Notes under the pieces: model-generated
Seen by the model: only the letters and a program-made list of their open reading frames with translations
Database searches by the model: none
Told to the model about the DNA's origin: nothing
NCBI GenBank assembly: GCA_965215055.1
Contig: OZ244046.1
Coordinates: 806,001 to 870,000, forward strand
Origin: G965215055 sp965215055
GTDB taxonomy: Bacteria > Pseudomonadota > Gammaproteobacteria > UBA4575
Reading direction: 5' to 3'
Length of the DNA stretch: 64,000 bases
Position numbers and translations under genes: made by a program
Shown: positions 52,329 through 62,609 of the stretch, piece by piece
How the letters are laid out: each line of letters begins with the position of its first letter
Position numbering within the stretch: the stretch's first letter is position 1

Positions 52329-53684
52329 TCATCTTAACTCCGATGGCAGGTTTTGCATCATCCTTTGCATACCTCGCATGCCACCTTTTTTAGAAAATTT
52401 CTTCATCATCTTTTTCATCTGTAAATACTGCTTAAGCAAGCGGTTTACATCCTGCACCTGTGTTCCTGATCCGGATGCAATTCTTCGCTTGCGTGTACTT
52501 TTTATAATGTCCGGAAAACGCCTCTCATGCGGCGTCATGGAATCAATAATCGCAACCATGCGCAACAGGGTCTTGTCATCACTTAAAGCTCGAATATTTT
52601 TTGGTACTCCCCTCGCTCCAGGAATCTTATCAATAATGGCATTCAAACCACCCACGCTCATCATTTGTTTGAGCTGCCCCTTTAAGTCAACGAGGTCAAA
52701 GTTTCTACCCCTCTTAATTTTTCCGACAAGTTTTTTCGTCCTGTCCTGATCAGCTTTTTGGGTTATTTCCTCAACTAGGCCTACAACATCACCCATCCCT
52801 AGAATTCGCGAGGCAATACGATCCGGATAAAAGGGTTCCAATGCCGTGGTTTTTTCACCAGTGCCTAAAAATTTTATGGGTTTACCGGTAACGTATCGAA
52901 CCGATAATGCTGCGCCACCACGCGCATCGCCATCGATTTTCGTGAGAATTACACCTGTTATAGGTAAGGTGTCATTGAACGCCCGTGCAGAATTAGCAGC
53001 ATCCTGGCCACCCATGCTATCCACTACAAACAAGGTTTCAGTTGGTTGCACCGCATGATGTAATGCCGTGATTTCCTGCATCATTTCATTATCGATATGC
53101 AAGCGACCCGCGGTATCGATCAATAAAACATCCTTAAATTGCTTCCTGGCATGTGCGACGGCACGATTCGCAATATCGACAGGGGTCTGCGAAACATCGC
53201 TCGGGATGAATTCCACACCTGTTTCCATAGACAAGACTTGCAATTGTTGAATTGCGGCAGGTCGATATACGTCACAGCTTGTAACAGCAACAAGCTTCTT
53301 CCGTTGTTCACTCAGCCAACGTGAAAGTTTGGCAATAGTCGTTGTTTTACCTGAACCCTGTAGTCCTGCAACCAAAATAACTACCGGGGGTTGTGCGGTA
53401 AGGATAAGTTCCTCATTGGCATCTCCCATCAAATGCACTAATTCATCATTTACAATCTTGATGAATGCCTGACCTGGAGACAAACCTTGCAAGACTTCTT
53501 GTCCCAAAGCCTTGTCTTTAACGCTTGCTATAAATTCACGCACGACGGGCAAGGCAACGTCGCCCTCCAATAAAGCCACACGCACTTCGCGCAAGGCCTC
53601 CTGAACGTTTTCCTCGGTGAGGCGTGCCTGACCGCGTAACCTCTTAACGGTGTCAGACAGCCGACTGGATAAATGATCAAACAT
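52329..53684 (-). CDS. ffh: Signal recognition particle protein Ffh
   Basis: A 451-residue SRP GTPase. The N domain is followed by the G domain (GLQGSGKTTTIAKL, DVYRPAAIQQL, LLIDTAGRLHID, TKIDGDARGGAALS) and the Met-rich M domain (KMMKKFSKKGGMRGMQRMM). It guides membrane proteins to FtsY/SecYEG. It is divergent from ypjD, as in E. coli. Confidence 0.97.
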   Translation of the reverse strand: MFDHLSSRLSDTVKRLRGQARLTEENVQEALREVRVALLEGDVALPVVREFIASVKDKALGQEVLQGLSPGQAFIKIVNDELVHLMGDANEELILTAQPPVVILVAGLQGSGKTTTIAKLSRWLSEQRKKLVAVTSCDVYRPAAIQQLQVLSMETGVEFIPSDVSQTPVDIANRAVAHARKQFKDVLLIDTAGRLHIDNEMMQEITALHHAVQPTETLFVVDSMGGQDAANSARAFNDTLPITGVILTKIDGDARGGAALSVRYVTGKPIKFLGTGEKTTALEPFYPDRIASRILGMGDVVGLVEEITQKADQDRTKKLVGKIKRGRNFDLVDLKGQLKQMMSVGGLNAIIDKIPGARGVPKNIRALSDDKTLLRMVAIIDSMTPHERRFPDIIKSTRKRRIASGSGTQVQDVNRLLKQYLQMKKMMKKFSKKGGMRGMQRMMQNLPSELR

Positions 53685-53877
53685 TACTACTCGTACTTTA
53701 TCGGAGAGGCATCAGGATTAACCGGAAAACTCATGGGAACTGGATGAATTATAAGGCACACGTTCATCACTTGAAAGACGATGTGCTGCCGAAGTCCACA
53801 GTGGACGTTAAAGGGTTTTTTCCCTACACTGCAATCTGAAAAGCCTGCCTACCAAAGGACATTCTGTAGATCGTATA

Positions 53878-54705
53878 GTGTCAAGTATCCTGAAATACAG
53901 CACGATTTTGCTTTATGGGTTGACCTTCATGTTGATTCTGTGGCGTGCGCATCGCCTGTGCGACGACGAGCAGCCTGATAGACGAGGTTTAATGCTGGCT
54001 TTATGGAGCATCGCATGCTTGTTACATGCGGTCCATCTTTATCCACAAACATTTACGATGCACGGGTTGAACCTGAACTTCTATAATGCGCTGTCTATCG
54101 TGCTTTTTCTTATTGCCGTGCTGACGTTGATTATATCAATTACCAAGAAAATCGAATTGCTGGGGCTATTTGTATTGCCACTCGTAGCGGTAGGCATTGC
54201 ATTGACGATCCTCAAGCCTGAAATTGCGGCATCTGCATCAAACATACGTGGATTACAACTACACATCGTAACATCCCTGTTTGCATTCAGCACATTAACG
54301 ATTGCCGCGGTACAGTCTATTTTGCTGTTTGCTCAGGACCAGCGCTTACGCAAGCATAACCTCGACGGGATCATGCATGCCTTTCCTCCATTACATGACA
54401 CGGAGAGATTGTTGTTCCAGACTATCTCTATCGGATTTGTGTTATTAAGTACTGCACTCGCAAGCGGTTTTTTGTTTCTGGAAAACATGTTTGAGCAACA
54501 TATCGCTCATAAGACGATACTATCCATATCAGCCTGGGTGGTTTTCGCGTTCCTGCTATGGGGACGATGGCAGTTTGGCTGGCGCGGACAAGTGGCAATG
54601 CGCTGGACTCTTAGTGGCTTTGGATTCCTGATATTGGCGTATCTGGGCAGCAAGTTCGTCCAGGAATTGATACTGCACAGGGTGGTTCTGATACCTGCTA
54701 CTTGA
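53878..54705 (+). CDS. ypjD: Inner-membrane protein YpjD, cytochrome c assembly (CcsA/CcmC-like) family
   Basis: A 275-residue membrane protein with about eight helices; the conserved region with histidines (LHIVTSLFAFSTLTIAAVQSILLFAQ) and the late WVVFAFLLWGRWQFGWRGQVAMRWTL stretch match the CcsA domain. It starts with GTG at 53878. In E. coli ypjD and corC-like yfjD sit beside ffh, exactly as here. The domain is related to heme-handling cytochrome c assembly proteins; the specific role is unproven. Confidence 0.88.
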   Translation: MSSILKYSTILLYGLTFMLILWRAHRLCDDEQPDRRGLMLALWSIACLLHAVHLYPQTFTMHGLNLNFYNALSIVLFLIAVLTLIISITKKIELLGLFVLPLVAVGIALTILKPEIAASASNIRGLQLHIVTSLFAFSTLTIAAVQSILLFAQDQRLRKHNLDGIMHAFPPLHDTERLLFQTISIGFVLLSTALASGFLFLENMFEQHIAHKTILSISAWVVFAFLLWGRWQFGWRGQVAMRWTLSGFGFLILAYLGSKFVQELILHRVVLIPAT

Positions 54706-54765
54706 CAAATTGCTCCACGCAGCAGTTAATGTAGGGTATGTACCACTATGGGGGTCGTATAGGCC

Positions 54766-56040
54766 TTGGATGATTATTCGACAAGCACACTATTTTTAGT
54801 GTTGTTTATTCTATTTATTCTCTCGGCATTTTTTTCAGGCTCTGAAACTGCATTAATGGCGCTTAACCGCTACCGTGTGCGTCACTTGGCTGATAGCGGA
54901 CACCGGGGTGCGAAACAGGCACAAAAACTACTGGAAAAACCAGACCGCCTGATTGGGCTTATCCTGCTTGGCAACAACGTAGTCAATATTCTAATTGCCC
55001 AACTATCCGCTTATATTGGATATCGCCTGCATGGTGAACTTGGTATTGCCGTTGCTACCTTTATATTAATTTTTGCCATTTTGATTTTTGCGGAGCTCAC
55101 GCCCAAAACCCTTGCAGCACTACACAGTGAAAAATTTGCTCTCCCCGCGGCAATAGTTTGTGTGCCTCTGCTTGCGATTGCCTATCCTTTTGTCTGGACA
55201 ATCAACTTATTTGCAAATTCACTACTGCATTTGTTTGGCGTCAATGTGAGAGGTAATCCATTGACCTCACTTACCCATGAAGAATTGCGCACCGTGGTCA
55301 ATGATGAAGGCACTCGTATATCAAATGAACACCAGAAAATGTTGCTTGGTGTTCTGGACCTGGAGAAAACAAGCGTAGAAGACATCATGATTCCAAAAAA
55401 CGAGATCGTCGGCATAGATTTAGACAGTGACTGGAAAGATATCATCACACAATTAAAAAATATATCTTATACAAGGGTACCAGTGTACCGCGGCGATATA
55501 GACAATGTTTCAGGCTTTTTGCACTTACGCAAACTGCTACCTAGCATCATCCACAAAGGGCTTGGGCCCGAAAACTTGGAAAAAGTGCTGCGCGAACCAT
55601 ATTTTATTCCCGAAGGCACGAATTTAAAAAAACTCCTATTCGAATTTCAGGATAAAAAACGCCGCTTCAGTCTAGTAGTTGATGAGTTTGGAGACATACA
55701 AGGACTGGTTACCCTGGAGGACTTGTTGGAAGAGATCGTAGGCGAATTTACTAACGACCCTGCTACTTACAATGTAGAAATACGTCCTCACCAGGATGGC
55801 ACTTACATGATTGATGGTAGTACTCACGTGCGTGACGTCAATAAAGCGTTGCAATGGGAACTACACGATGACGGCCCTAAAACGATTAACGGCTTGATAT
55901 TAGAACACATGGAGTCGATCCCGGAACCCGGCACCAGTGTGCTCATCGATGGCTATCCAATTGAAGTGGTGCAAATACAAAATAACGCGGTGCGAACTGT
56001 GCGGATCAGTCCGCGGCGACGGTATGGTGAAGTTGCCTGA
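54766..56040 (+). CDS. CNNM/CorC-family membrane protein (YfjD-like)
   Basis: A 424-residue protein with an N-terminal DUF21 membrane domain (about 1-190, FSGSETALMALNRYRVRHLADSG), a CBS pair (about 205-330, DIMIPKNEIVGID) and a C-terminal CorC_HlyC domain. The start is a TTG at 54766. Family members affect magnesium and cobalt efflux or resistance to high metal. It follows ypjD on the same strand, the E. coli order. Confidence 0.9.
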   Translation: MDDYSTSTLFLVLFILFILSAFFSGSETALMALNRYRVRHLADSGHRGAKQAQKLLEKPDRLIGLILLGNNVVNILIAQLSAYIGYRLHGELGIAVATFILIFAILIFAELTPKTLAALHSEKFALPAAIVCVPLLAIAYPFVWTINLFANSLLHLFGVNVRGNPLTSLTHEELRTVVNDEGTRISNEHQKMLLGVLDLEKTSVEDIMIPKNEIVGIDLDSDWKDIITQLKNISYTRVPVYRGDIDNVSGFLHLRKLLPSIIHKGLGPENLEKVLREPYFIPEGTNLKKLLFEFQDKKRRFSLVVDEFGDIQGLVTLEDLLEEIVGEFTNDPATYNVEIRPHQDGTYMIDGSTHVRDVNKALQWELHDDGPKTINGLILEHMESIPEPGTSVLIDGYPIEVVQIQNNAVRTVRISPRRRYGEVA

Positions 56041-56099
56041 ATCCGATCATTCTCCAAACAGGCACTCAAGTTCGGTAATCCATCGGGTACAATACCCGT

Positions 56100-57449
56100 A
56101 TGGCCAAGGAGTTAAGCTACGTATGTACCGAATGTGCGGGACTTTTTTCCAAATGGATGGGACAGTGCCCTGATTGCGGCACTTGGAATACTATTGAAAA
56201 ACAGGCGGCGGTTTTCAGACAAAACAAGGCTGCCTCGCTGACACACGCTGGCACTACGACCGAAATACAAACCATCAGCGAATTCACCGTTGCATCACAT
56301 GCGCGCATTAAAACCCCTTTTGCAGAGCTAGACCGTGTTCTCGGCGGCGGTATTATTACAGGTTCCGTAATACTCGTTGGTGGTAACCCTGGAACAGGAA
56401 AATCCACATTATTGTTACAAGTACTGTGTGCACTTAAGAGCGAACGCACCCTGTACGTAACGGGTGAAGAGTCATTGCAACAAGTAGCATTGCGCGCGGA
56501 GCGTCTTGGTCACAAGGATTCCAGCTTGCGCGTGATTGCTGCAACTCACCTTGAAGAGATTCTTGCTAGTGCCGCACGCGAACGTCCGAACATCATGGTG
56601 ATTGATTCGATCCAGACTTTATCATCTGAAAAAACGTCGGCGGCGGCTGGTTCCATCGGACAAGTGCGAGAGTGTGCCAACCAAATTACACAATTTGCAA
56701 AGCAAACCAATACCACTGTATTCATGGTCGGCCACGTGACTAAAGACGGGTCCATTGCAGGCCCGCGTGTGCTTGAGCATGTTGTGGACACCGTTCTATA
56801 TTTTGAAGGTGATGATGGAGGCCGCTATCGAGTGCTGCGCGCAGTAAAAAACCGCTATGGAGCTATTAATGAAATAGGTGTATTCGTGATGCAGGATGGC
56901 GGGCTCAAAGGAGTAAGGAATCCATCGGCAATTTTTCTATCGCAGCGTAGTGATGACGTCCCTGGAAGCGTTATCACCGTTACTTGCGAAGCCACGAGGC
57001 CTTTGTTGTTGGAAGTGCAAACGTTGGTGGATGACACACCAGTACACCCGCGCAGGGTGTCATTAGGTATAGAACATAACCGTCTAACGATGTTACTTGC
57101 AATTCTGCACAGACGTGGCGGAGTCGCTATTTATGATAAAGACGTGTTTGTAAATATAGTCGGCGGCATGCAACTGAAAGACACTGCAGCAGACCTCGCT
57201 ATTGTACTTGCAACGTATTCCAGTTTTCGGGATCAGGCCTTGGCTCGTAATCTTGCGGTATTTGGAGAAATTGGGCTTACAGGAGAAATACGCCCAGTGT
57301 ATAACGGCTTGGCGCGCTTGAAAGAAGCGAAAGAACATGGCTTCACTAAAGCAATCATTCCCAAAGCCAACCGACCTAAAAATTCGCCGTCAGGTATTGA
57401 AGTTATAGCCGTGGAACGACTCAATCAAGCGATTGAATATATAGGCTAA
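56100..57449 (+). CDS. radA: DNA repair protein RadA
   Basis: A 449-residue protein with an N-terminal C4 zinc finger (CTECAGLFSKWMGQCPDCGTW), a RecA-like ATPase (GGNPGTGKSTLLLQ), the RadA-specific KNRYGAINEIGVF and a Lon-protease-like C-terminal domain (GGMQLKDTAADLAIVLA). It promotes branch migration during recombination. Confidence 0.96.
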   Translation: MAKELSYVCTECAGLFSKWMGQCPDCGTWNTIEKQAAVFRQNKAASLTHAGTTTEIQTISEFTVASHARIKTPFAELDRVLGGGIITGSVILVGGNPGTGKSTLLLQVLCALKSERTLYVTGEESLQQVALRAERLGHKDSSLRVIAATHLEEILASAARERPNIMVIDSIQTLSSEKTSAAAGSIGQVRECANQITQFAKQTNTTVFMVGHVTKDGSIAGPRVLEHVVDTVLYFEGDDGGRYRVLRAVKNRYGAINEIGVFVMQDGGLKGVRNPSAIFLSQRSDDVPGSVITVTCEATRPLLLEVQTLVDDTPVHPRRVSLGIEHNRLTMLLAILHRRGGVAIYDKDVFVNIVGGMQLKDTAADLAIVLATYSSFRDQALARNLAVFGEIGLTGEIRPVYNGLARLKEAKEHGFTKAIIPKANRPKNSPSGIEVIAVERLNQAIEYIG

Positions 57450-57457
57450 ATGCCCGA

Positions 57458-58306
57458 ATGAATACCGCTCATCGACCCCAAATGTCACATCAAGGACTGG
57501 CTCCTACACACGTGGTAAAAGCTATTGACCAGTACAATAGCCAACGTGAAGTGCACGTCGCAGGTGAATTACCACTTACACTGAAGGTAAATGACCGGGA
57601 AATCGTTACCCTGATGACCTTGGGCACCCATCCGGAAGAACTGGCCTTGGGATATTTGCGTAATCAGCGCTTAGTGGAAAAAATTTCTGACGTGGCGGCC
57701 GTTAAAGTCGACTGGGATAAAGAAGTTGTTGAGGTTGGTTTAACGGCAGGAAAGAAAATTACAGACTGGGAAGAAAAACTTGGCAAGCGTACGGTAACCT
57801 CAGGCTGTGGACAGGGAACAGTGTTCAGTTGCACCCTGGACAGTCTTTACGATGTCAGGCTTCCCGATGTAACGATGAAACAATCCAGAATCTACGCCTT
57901 GCTTGCAGAAATCACCCGCTTCAATGAAATTTACAAGCGTGCAGGGGCTGTGCATGGTTGTGCACTCTGTCACGATACAAAAATCCTGAAATTCATTGAA
58001 GATGTAGGAAGACATAATGCCGCAGATGCAATTTCAGGGTGGATGTGGCTGGAGTACATCGATGGCGGCAACAAAATTTTTTACACCACGGGGCGCTTAA
58101 CCTCAGAGATGGTGATGAAATCTGCATATATGGGCATACCCGTGCTGCTCTCTCGTTCCGGCGTGACGCACATGGGTTTGGAATTAGCACGTGATTTGGG
58201 GGTCATCATGATTGCCCGGGCAAAGGGACGCGCCTTTTTAGTGTACCACGGCGCTGAACGGATTGAATTTGACAGGCCTCCCAAACGTGTATCTACACCC
58301 GGCTGA
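57458..58306 (+). CDS. fdhD: Formate dehydrogenase accessory sulfurtransferase FdhD
   Basis: A 282-residue FdhD protein. The sulfurtransferase cysteines are in GAVHGCALCHD, and VTSGCGQGTVF, FIEDVGRHNAADA and TTGRLTSEMVMKSAYMGIPVLLSRSG follow the family. It inserts sulfur into the Mo-bis-MGD cofactor of formate dehydrogenases; no such enzyme is in this window, so it implies one elsewhere. It follows radA by eight bases. Confidence 0.94.
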   Translation: MNTAHRPQMSHQGLAPTHVVKAIDQYNSQREVHVAGELPLTLKVNDREIVTLMTLGTHPEELALGYLRNQRLVEKISDVAAVKVDWDKEVVEVGLTAGKKITDWEEKLGKRTVTSGCGQGTVFSCTLDSLYDVRLPDVTMKQSRIYALLAEITRFNEIYKRAGAVHGCALCHDTKILKFIEDVGRHNAADAISGWMWLEYIDGGNKIFYTTGRLTSEMVMKSAYMGIPVLLSRSGVTHMGLELARDLGVIMIARAKGRAFLVYHGAERIEFDRPPKRVSTPG

Positions 58307-58441
58307 AACAAAATGTTAACCACATTTATCAGAATGGCAGGCTTTAGAATAAGTCTAAAAATATGTCAATAATATAAATCATCCACGTAGCGCCTCTCAT
58401 TTCAACGAAATTATACTAACTACGACTCAGGGGAATTGAAT

Positions 58442-58699
58442 GTGTCTCAGAAAACTACACCCAAAACGATAGATTTTGAAAAATCACTGCAACAACTTGA
58501 AGCCATAGTGAGCAAACTGGAGAAAGGTGAATTGTCCTTGGAAGAGTCCATCAAGCATTTTGAGCAAGGAATAAAGCTCTCGCGGGAATGTCAACAAGCC
58601 CTACGGTACGCGGAACAAAAAATTACAGTACTAAGCAAGGAAAATGGTGATTGGGCTGAAAAGGATCTTGACGGAGTAGAGCAGCTTGAAGGCAACTGA
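58442..58699 (+). CDS. xseB: Exodeoxyribonuclease VII small subunit
   Basis: An 85-residue XseB protein, with FEKSLQQLEAIVSKLEKGELSLEESIKHFEQGIKLSRECQQAL. The GTG at 58442 is chosen over a TTG two codons upstream because AGGGGA stands seven bases in front of it. It overlaps the ispA start by 14 bases. Confidence 0.93.
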   Translation: MSQKTTPKTIDFEKSLQQLEAIVSKLEKGELSLEESIKHFEQGIKLSRECQQALRYAEQKITVLSKENGDWAEKDLDGVEQLEGN

Positions 58700-59543
58700 A
58701 AAAACTCTCTCTCAGTACGCTAGTCGCGTCAATCAGCAACTTGAAAATCGGCTACCAGAAAAATCTGCCCCCCCTGCTACATTACATCAGGCAATACGCT
58801 ATGCCGTACTGAGCAACGGCAAACGTATTCGACCAGCCTTGTTGTATGCAACGGGTGAGGCACTAGGCACCAGGATTGAAAGATTGGATACTTCTGCTTG
58901 TGCAGTAGAACTCATGCACAGCTACTCACTTATCCATGACGATTTACCCGCTATGGATAACGACGATATGCGTCGTGGGCAGCCTACTTGCCACAGAGCG
59001 TTTGATGAAGCCACGGCAATCCTCGCTGGCGATTCCATCCAAGCCTTGGCGTTTACAATTTTGGCAAACGACTCTGTCTCCAGCAACCAACGCATAAAGG
59101 TGATTCAACTGCTCGCCGAATCTTCAGGCTCGTTGGGCATGGCCGGTGGTCAGGCCATCGACCTCGCCTCGGTAAATAAACAGCTTAGCAAGGATGAAAT
59201 TGAATACATGCACAGCCTGAAGACTGGTGCACTGATTAAAGCCAGTGTGCTCATAGCTGCCACGATCAGCGAAGTGCACGATACCGGCTTACTTAAACAC
59301 CTCACGCGTTTTTCAGATTACATCGGGCTGGCATTTCAAATACGTGATGATATTCTTGATATCGAAATCGAAACAGAGCAAGGGCTCACAAAACCTTCTT
59401 ACCCCAACGTCGTGGGATTGCAACAGGCAAAATCTACTGCCAAAGACCTTTTGCAACAGGCATTGAGTGAAATCCGTACGTTAGGCCCTCAAGCGAAGTC
59501 CTTGATGGAAATAAGCAATTACATGGTTATGCGTAACACATAA
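58686..59543 (+). CDS. ispA: Farnesyl diphosphate synthase (geranyltranstransferase)
   Basis: A 285-residue trans-prenyltransferase. The first Asp-rich motif is HDDLPAMDNDDMRRG and the second DDILDIE, both intact; GKRIRPALLYATGEALG and GGQAIDLAS are also typical. The loop after the second motif is about nine residues shorter than in E. coli IspA (DDILD to YP is 13 residues instead of 22). It makes FPP for ubiquinone and undecaprenyl chains. It starts at a TTG inside xseB. Confidence 0.93.
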   Translation: MKATEKTLSQYASRVNQQLENRLPEKSAPPATLHQAIRYAVLSNGKRIRPALLYATGEALGTRIERLDTSACAVELMHSYSLIHDDLPAMDNDDMRRGQPTCHRAFDEATAILAGDSIQALAFTILANDSVSSNQRIKVIQLLAESSGSLGMAGGQAIDLASVNKQLSKDEIEYMHSLKTGALIKASVLIAATISEVHDTGLLKHLTRFSDYIGLAFQIRDDILDIEIETEQGLTKPSYPNVVGLQQAKSTAKDLLQQALSEIRTLGPQAKSLMEISNYMVMRNT

Positions 59544-59597
59544 CTACCTGACTAGTATCCTTTAAGTTCAAACAATGGTATTTATCTGATCATCACT

Positions 59598-61484
59598 ATG
59601 GCAGACGAACGCTATCCCCTGCTCACTGGCATCAACTACCCGGCAGATTTGCGGGCACTTGAACTGCGGCAATTACCTGCACTGGCAGATGAATTGCGAG
59701 CTTTTTTATTAGATTCCGTTGCAAGTAGCGGCGGGCATTTTGCGGCCGGCATGGGTGCAATCGAAATCACTACGGCCTTGCATTACGTATTCAACACTCC
59801 TTATGACCGAATCATCTGGGACGTAGGCCATCAATGCTATCCACACAAGATACTCACGGGGCGCAAAGAAGAAATCAAGACTATCCGTACAAAAGATGGG
59901 CTGGCACCTTTCCCCAAACGCAGTGAAAGCGAATTTGACCATTTCGGCGTTGGGCATTCCAGTACATCTATCAGTGCGGCGTTGGGCATGGCCATCGCTG
60001 GTCATCAGCAAGGTAATAATCGCAAAGTTGTTGCAATAATCGGGGATGGCGGTATGACAGCTGGCCTCGCCTATGAAGCCCTCAACCACCTGGGCAACTC
60101 TAAAGCTGACGTGCTGGTTATCCTCAACGACAATGAAATGTCGATATCGCCCAATGTTGGAGCCATGACGAATTATTTAGCACGTTTGCTGTCCGGCAAA
60201 GTATTTTCAACCGTGCGTGAAGGTAGTAAAAGGCTGTTGGAACCCCTGCCCCACATTCATGAATTTGCGCGCCGTACCGAAGAACATGTCAAAGGCATGT
60301 TGGCATCAGGTACTCTGTTTGAAGAGATGGGCGTACATTATTTCGGGCCGGTCGATGGACATGACGTTTCAGGCTTGGTTAAAACTTTGCAAAACCTGAA
60401 ACGCCTGCACGACCCGCGTCTACTGCATATTGTCACTCGCAAGGGCAAAGGCTATGAAAAAGCAGAATCCAATCCCGTTGATTATCATGCGGTGCCAGCA
60501 TTCGACCCGGATATAGGCGTCGTTACATCAAACAAGAAACTTAAAACAACTTACACAAAAGTCTTCAGTGACTGGATTTGTGACATCGGGGATAAAGACA
60601 AACGCATAGTGGCAATCACTCCTGCAATGCGCGAGGGATCTGGGCTCGTCGAATTTTCGCAAAAACATCCCGAGCGTTATTTCGACGTGGCCATCGCCGA
60701 ACAACATGCAGTAACACTGGCCGCAGGTATGGCATGTGAAAAACTTAAACCCGTCGTGGCTATTTATTCGACTTTTTTGCAACGTGCATACGATCAACTC
60801 ATACACGATGTCGCCATTCAGAATCTGCCGGTAATTTTTGCAATCGATCGCGCTGGAGTGGTTGGAGCAGATGGACAAACCCATGCTGGCAGCTTTGACC
60901 TGACGTATTTGCGTTGCGTGCCCAACATGATGGTAATGGTTCCAGCAGATGAAAATGAAACTCGCAGAATGTTGTACACGGCCTATCTACAGAACTGCCC
61001 CGTCGCCGTGCGTTACCCACGTGGCACAGGACCTGGCGCACCTGTACACCCGACTATGAATGCGGTAGAGGTCGGTAAAGCAAAAGTAATACGAAAAGGC
61101 AAGCGTACTGCCATCTTAGCTTTTGGCAGTACCGTATATGATGCGTTGAAAGTTGGGGAACAATTAAACGCTACCACAATAAACATGCGGTTTGTTAAAC
61201 CGATCGACGAGGCTTGCATCAGAGACACCGCTGAGCACCACGACTACGTCATTACCGTAGAAGACAACGTGACCACGGGTGGCGCCGGTGGTGCAGTCAA
61301 CGAAGTGCTGGCTCCCTACACAAACTCCGTCAAAATTAAAAACCTGGGATTACCGGATCAATTTTTGGATCATGCCACGCGCGATGAACAACTGGTCGAT
61401 GCAGGATTGGATGCTGTTTCCATATTAAAATCGATTCAGTCCTTCACCAGGAGTAGAAAACGTACAAGTTATACCCTGACGTAA
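59598..61484 (+). CDS. dxs: 1-deoxy-D-xylulose-5-phosphate synthase
   Basis: A 628-residue ThDP enzyme that starts the MEP isoprenoid pathway. Motifs: SSGGHFAAGMGAIEITTALHYVF, DVGHQCYPHKILTGR, GDGGMTAGLAYEALN, NDNEMSISPNVGAM and the C-terminal TVEDNVTTGGAGGAV. It follows ispA by about 55 bases in the standard xseB-ispA-dxs cluster. Confidence 0.97.
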   Translation: MADERYPLLTGINYPADLRALELRQLPALADELRAFLLDSVASSGGHFAAGMGAIEITTALHYVFNTPYDRIIWDVGHQCYPHKILTGRKEEIKTIRTKDGLAPFPKRSESEFDHFGVGHSSTSISAALGMAIAGHQQGNNRKVVAIIGDGGMTAGLAYEALNHLGNSKADVLVILNDNEMSISPNVGAMTNYLARLLSGKVFSTVREGSKRLLEPLPHIHEFARRTEEHVKGMLASGTLFEEMGVHYFGPVDGHDVSGLVKTLQNLKRLHDPRLLHIVTRKGKGYEKAESNPVDYHAVPAFDPDIGVVTSNKKLKTTYTKVFSDWICDIGDKDKRIVAITPAMREGSGLVEFSQKHPERYFDVAIAEQHAVTLAAGMACEKLKPVVAIYSTFLQRAYDQLIHDVAIQNLPVIFAIDRAGVVGADGQTHAGSFDLTYLRCVPNMMVMVPADENETRRMLYTAYLQNCPVAVRYPRGTGPGAPVHPTMNAVEVGKAKVIRKGKRTAILAFGSTVYDALKVGEQLNATTINMRFVKPIDEACIRDTAEHHDYVITVEDNVTTGGAGGAVNEVLAPYTNSVKIKNLGLPDQFLDHATRDEQLVDAGLDAVSILKSIQSFTRSRKRTSYTLT

Positions 61485-61512
61485 AACCGTTTGAATTAAA
61501 TCATCAGATTGT

Positions 61513-62589
61513 TTACGTGCTTGGATAGCTACCTGGATAAGCTGCGAGGATTCGCTGCAGTATTTTTCTTGCAACTTCCCCCGGCAAAGCATTGGCTTCC
61601 TTGTCGACTTGATGCACGGTAATCAACGTTTGTTTTCTCTGACCGAGCAAATGTATTTCATAAAGTGTCTTTTGAGAACTCGTTCCAGGCTCCTCCGTTT
61701 CCTGTGCATCAAATGCAAGAGCAGAGGGATTTAAAGATACGTGATAAATACCCTGATTGCGACTATGATCTTCAACGAACAGGCCTGAGCGGTCCAGAGC
61801 CACGCCTGTTCTGCGCCACACACGAGAAAAGACATCACCTACAAGTAAAACCGGAACACCACCGATATTCCTGATGTCAAGAAATAGGAATTGTTGATCT
61901 GCGGTGGCAAATTTCTGTTGAGCGTCTTCTCTTGAAGTTCCCAGAAGCTCCATCAGGCGAATCAGCATCTCGGCTTCACGCTCACCATTGGGTGGTTTCG
62001 GTTTCCACAAGATCTGGCCATCTTCATTGACTGCTGCAACTTCTGCACTGCGTTGCGTCAGGAATATGTTGGTAACGGCATTAGGCTGACGTTCGAGACG
62101 AACGCGGAACTTTTCGCCCGTAACTTCGAAGCTTTCCTGTTGGGTCTCAGTACCTGCAGAACGATCCAGATTTTGTTTCCACTGTGTCTCAATGTAACCA
62201 AGCACAGGCTCATCGGCAGCGAGGTCAAACCCCTCTTGCTGCCAGAATTTGCGTAATAGCGGCCAAAGTGTAACCGGGTCGGTATCAACTTCCAGCCAGC
62301 GCGTCGGCCCTTCGCGCCGTACGCGAACATCGGTAAATTCAGGTAAAACGGGAGCTCCAAGTGCAAGGCTTTGTGTTTCCAGCGCGCTGACTCTATCACT
62401 GGCGGTTTTCGGAATCTCCAGACTGTTTTCCCACTCCGGTGTTACTAAATCTGGAGGAGCTTCCAGTGGATTGGTGCTGTTGCTATCCATATATTCACTG
62501 CCCGATTTTAAGAACGCGCATCCATTCACCATCGTCAGCAATGCACTGACTGCAAGAGTAAATCGCAAAACTGACAATCGATTATTCAT
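61513..62589 (-). CDS. bamC: Outer-membrane assembly lipoprotein BamC
   Basis: A lipoprotein of about 358 residues: signal with lipobox (SALLTMVNGC), then NTPEAPPDLVTP-like NPLEAPPDLVTPEW, and two BamC helix-grip domains (LEVDTDPVTLWPLLRKFWQQEGFDLAADEPVLGYIETQW...). BamC is part of the Bam complex that inserts outer-membrane proteins. It lies directly downstream of dapA, the conserved order. Confidence 0.9.
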   Translation of the reverse strand: MNNRLSVLRFTLAVSALLTMVNGCAFLKSGSEYMDSNSTNPLEAPPDLVTPEWENSLEIPKTASDRVSALETQSLALGAPVLPEFTDVRVRREGPTRWLEVDTDPVTLWPLLRKFWQQEGFDLAADEPVLGYIETQWKQNLDRSAGTETQQESFEVTGEKFRVRLERQPNAVTNIFLTQRSAEVAAVNEDGQILWKPKPPNGEREAEMLIRLMELLGTSREDAQQKFATADQQFLFLDIRNIGGVPVLLVGDVFSRVWRRTGVALDRSGLFVEDHSRNQGIYHVSLNPSALAFDAQETEEPGTSSQKTLYEIHLLGQRKQTLITVHQVDKEANALPGEVARKILQRILAAYPGSYPST

Positions 62590-62609
62590 TTCTGTTGTAG
62601 TGATCATAG

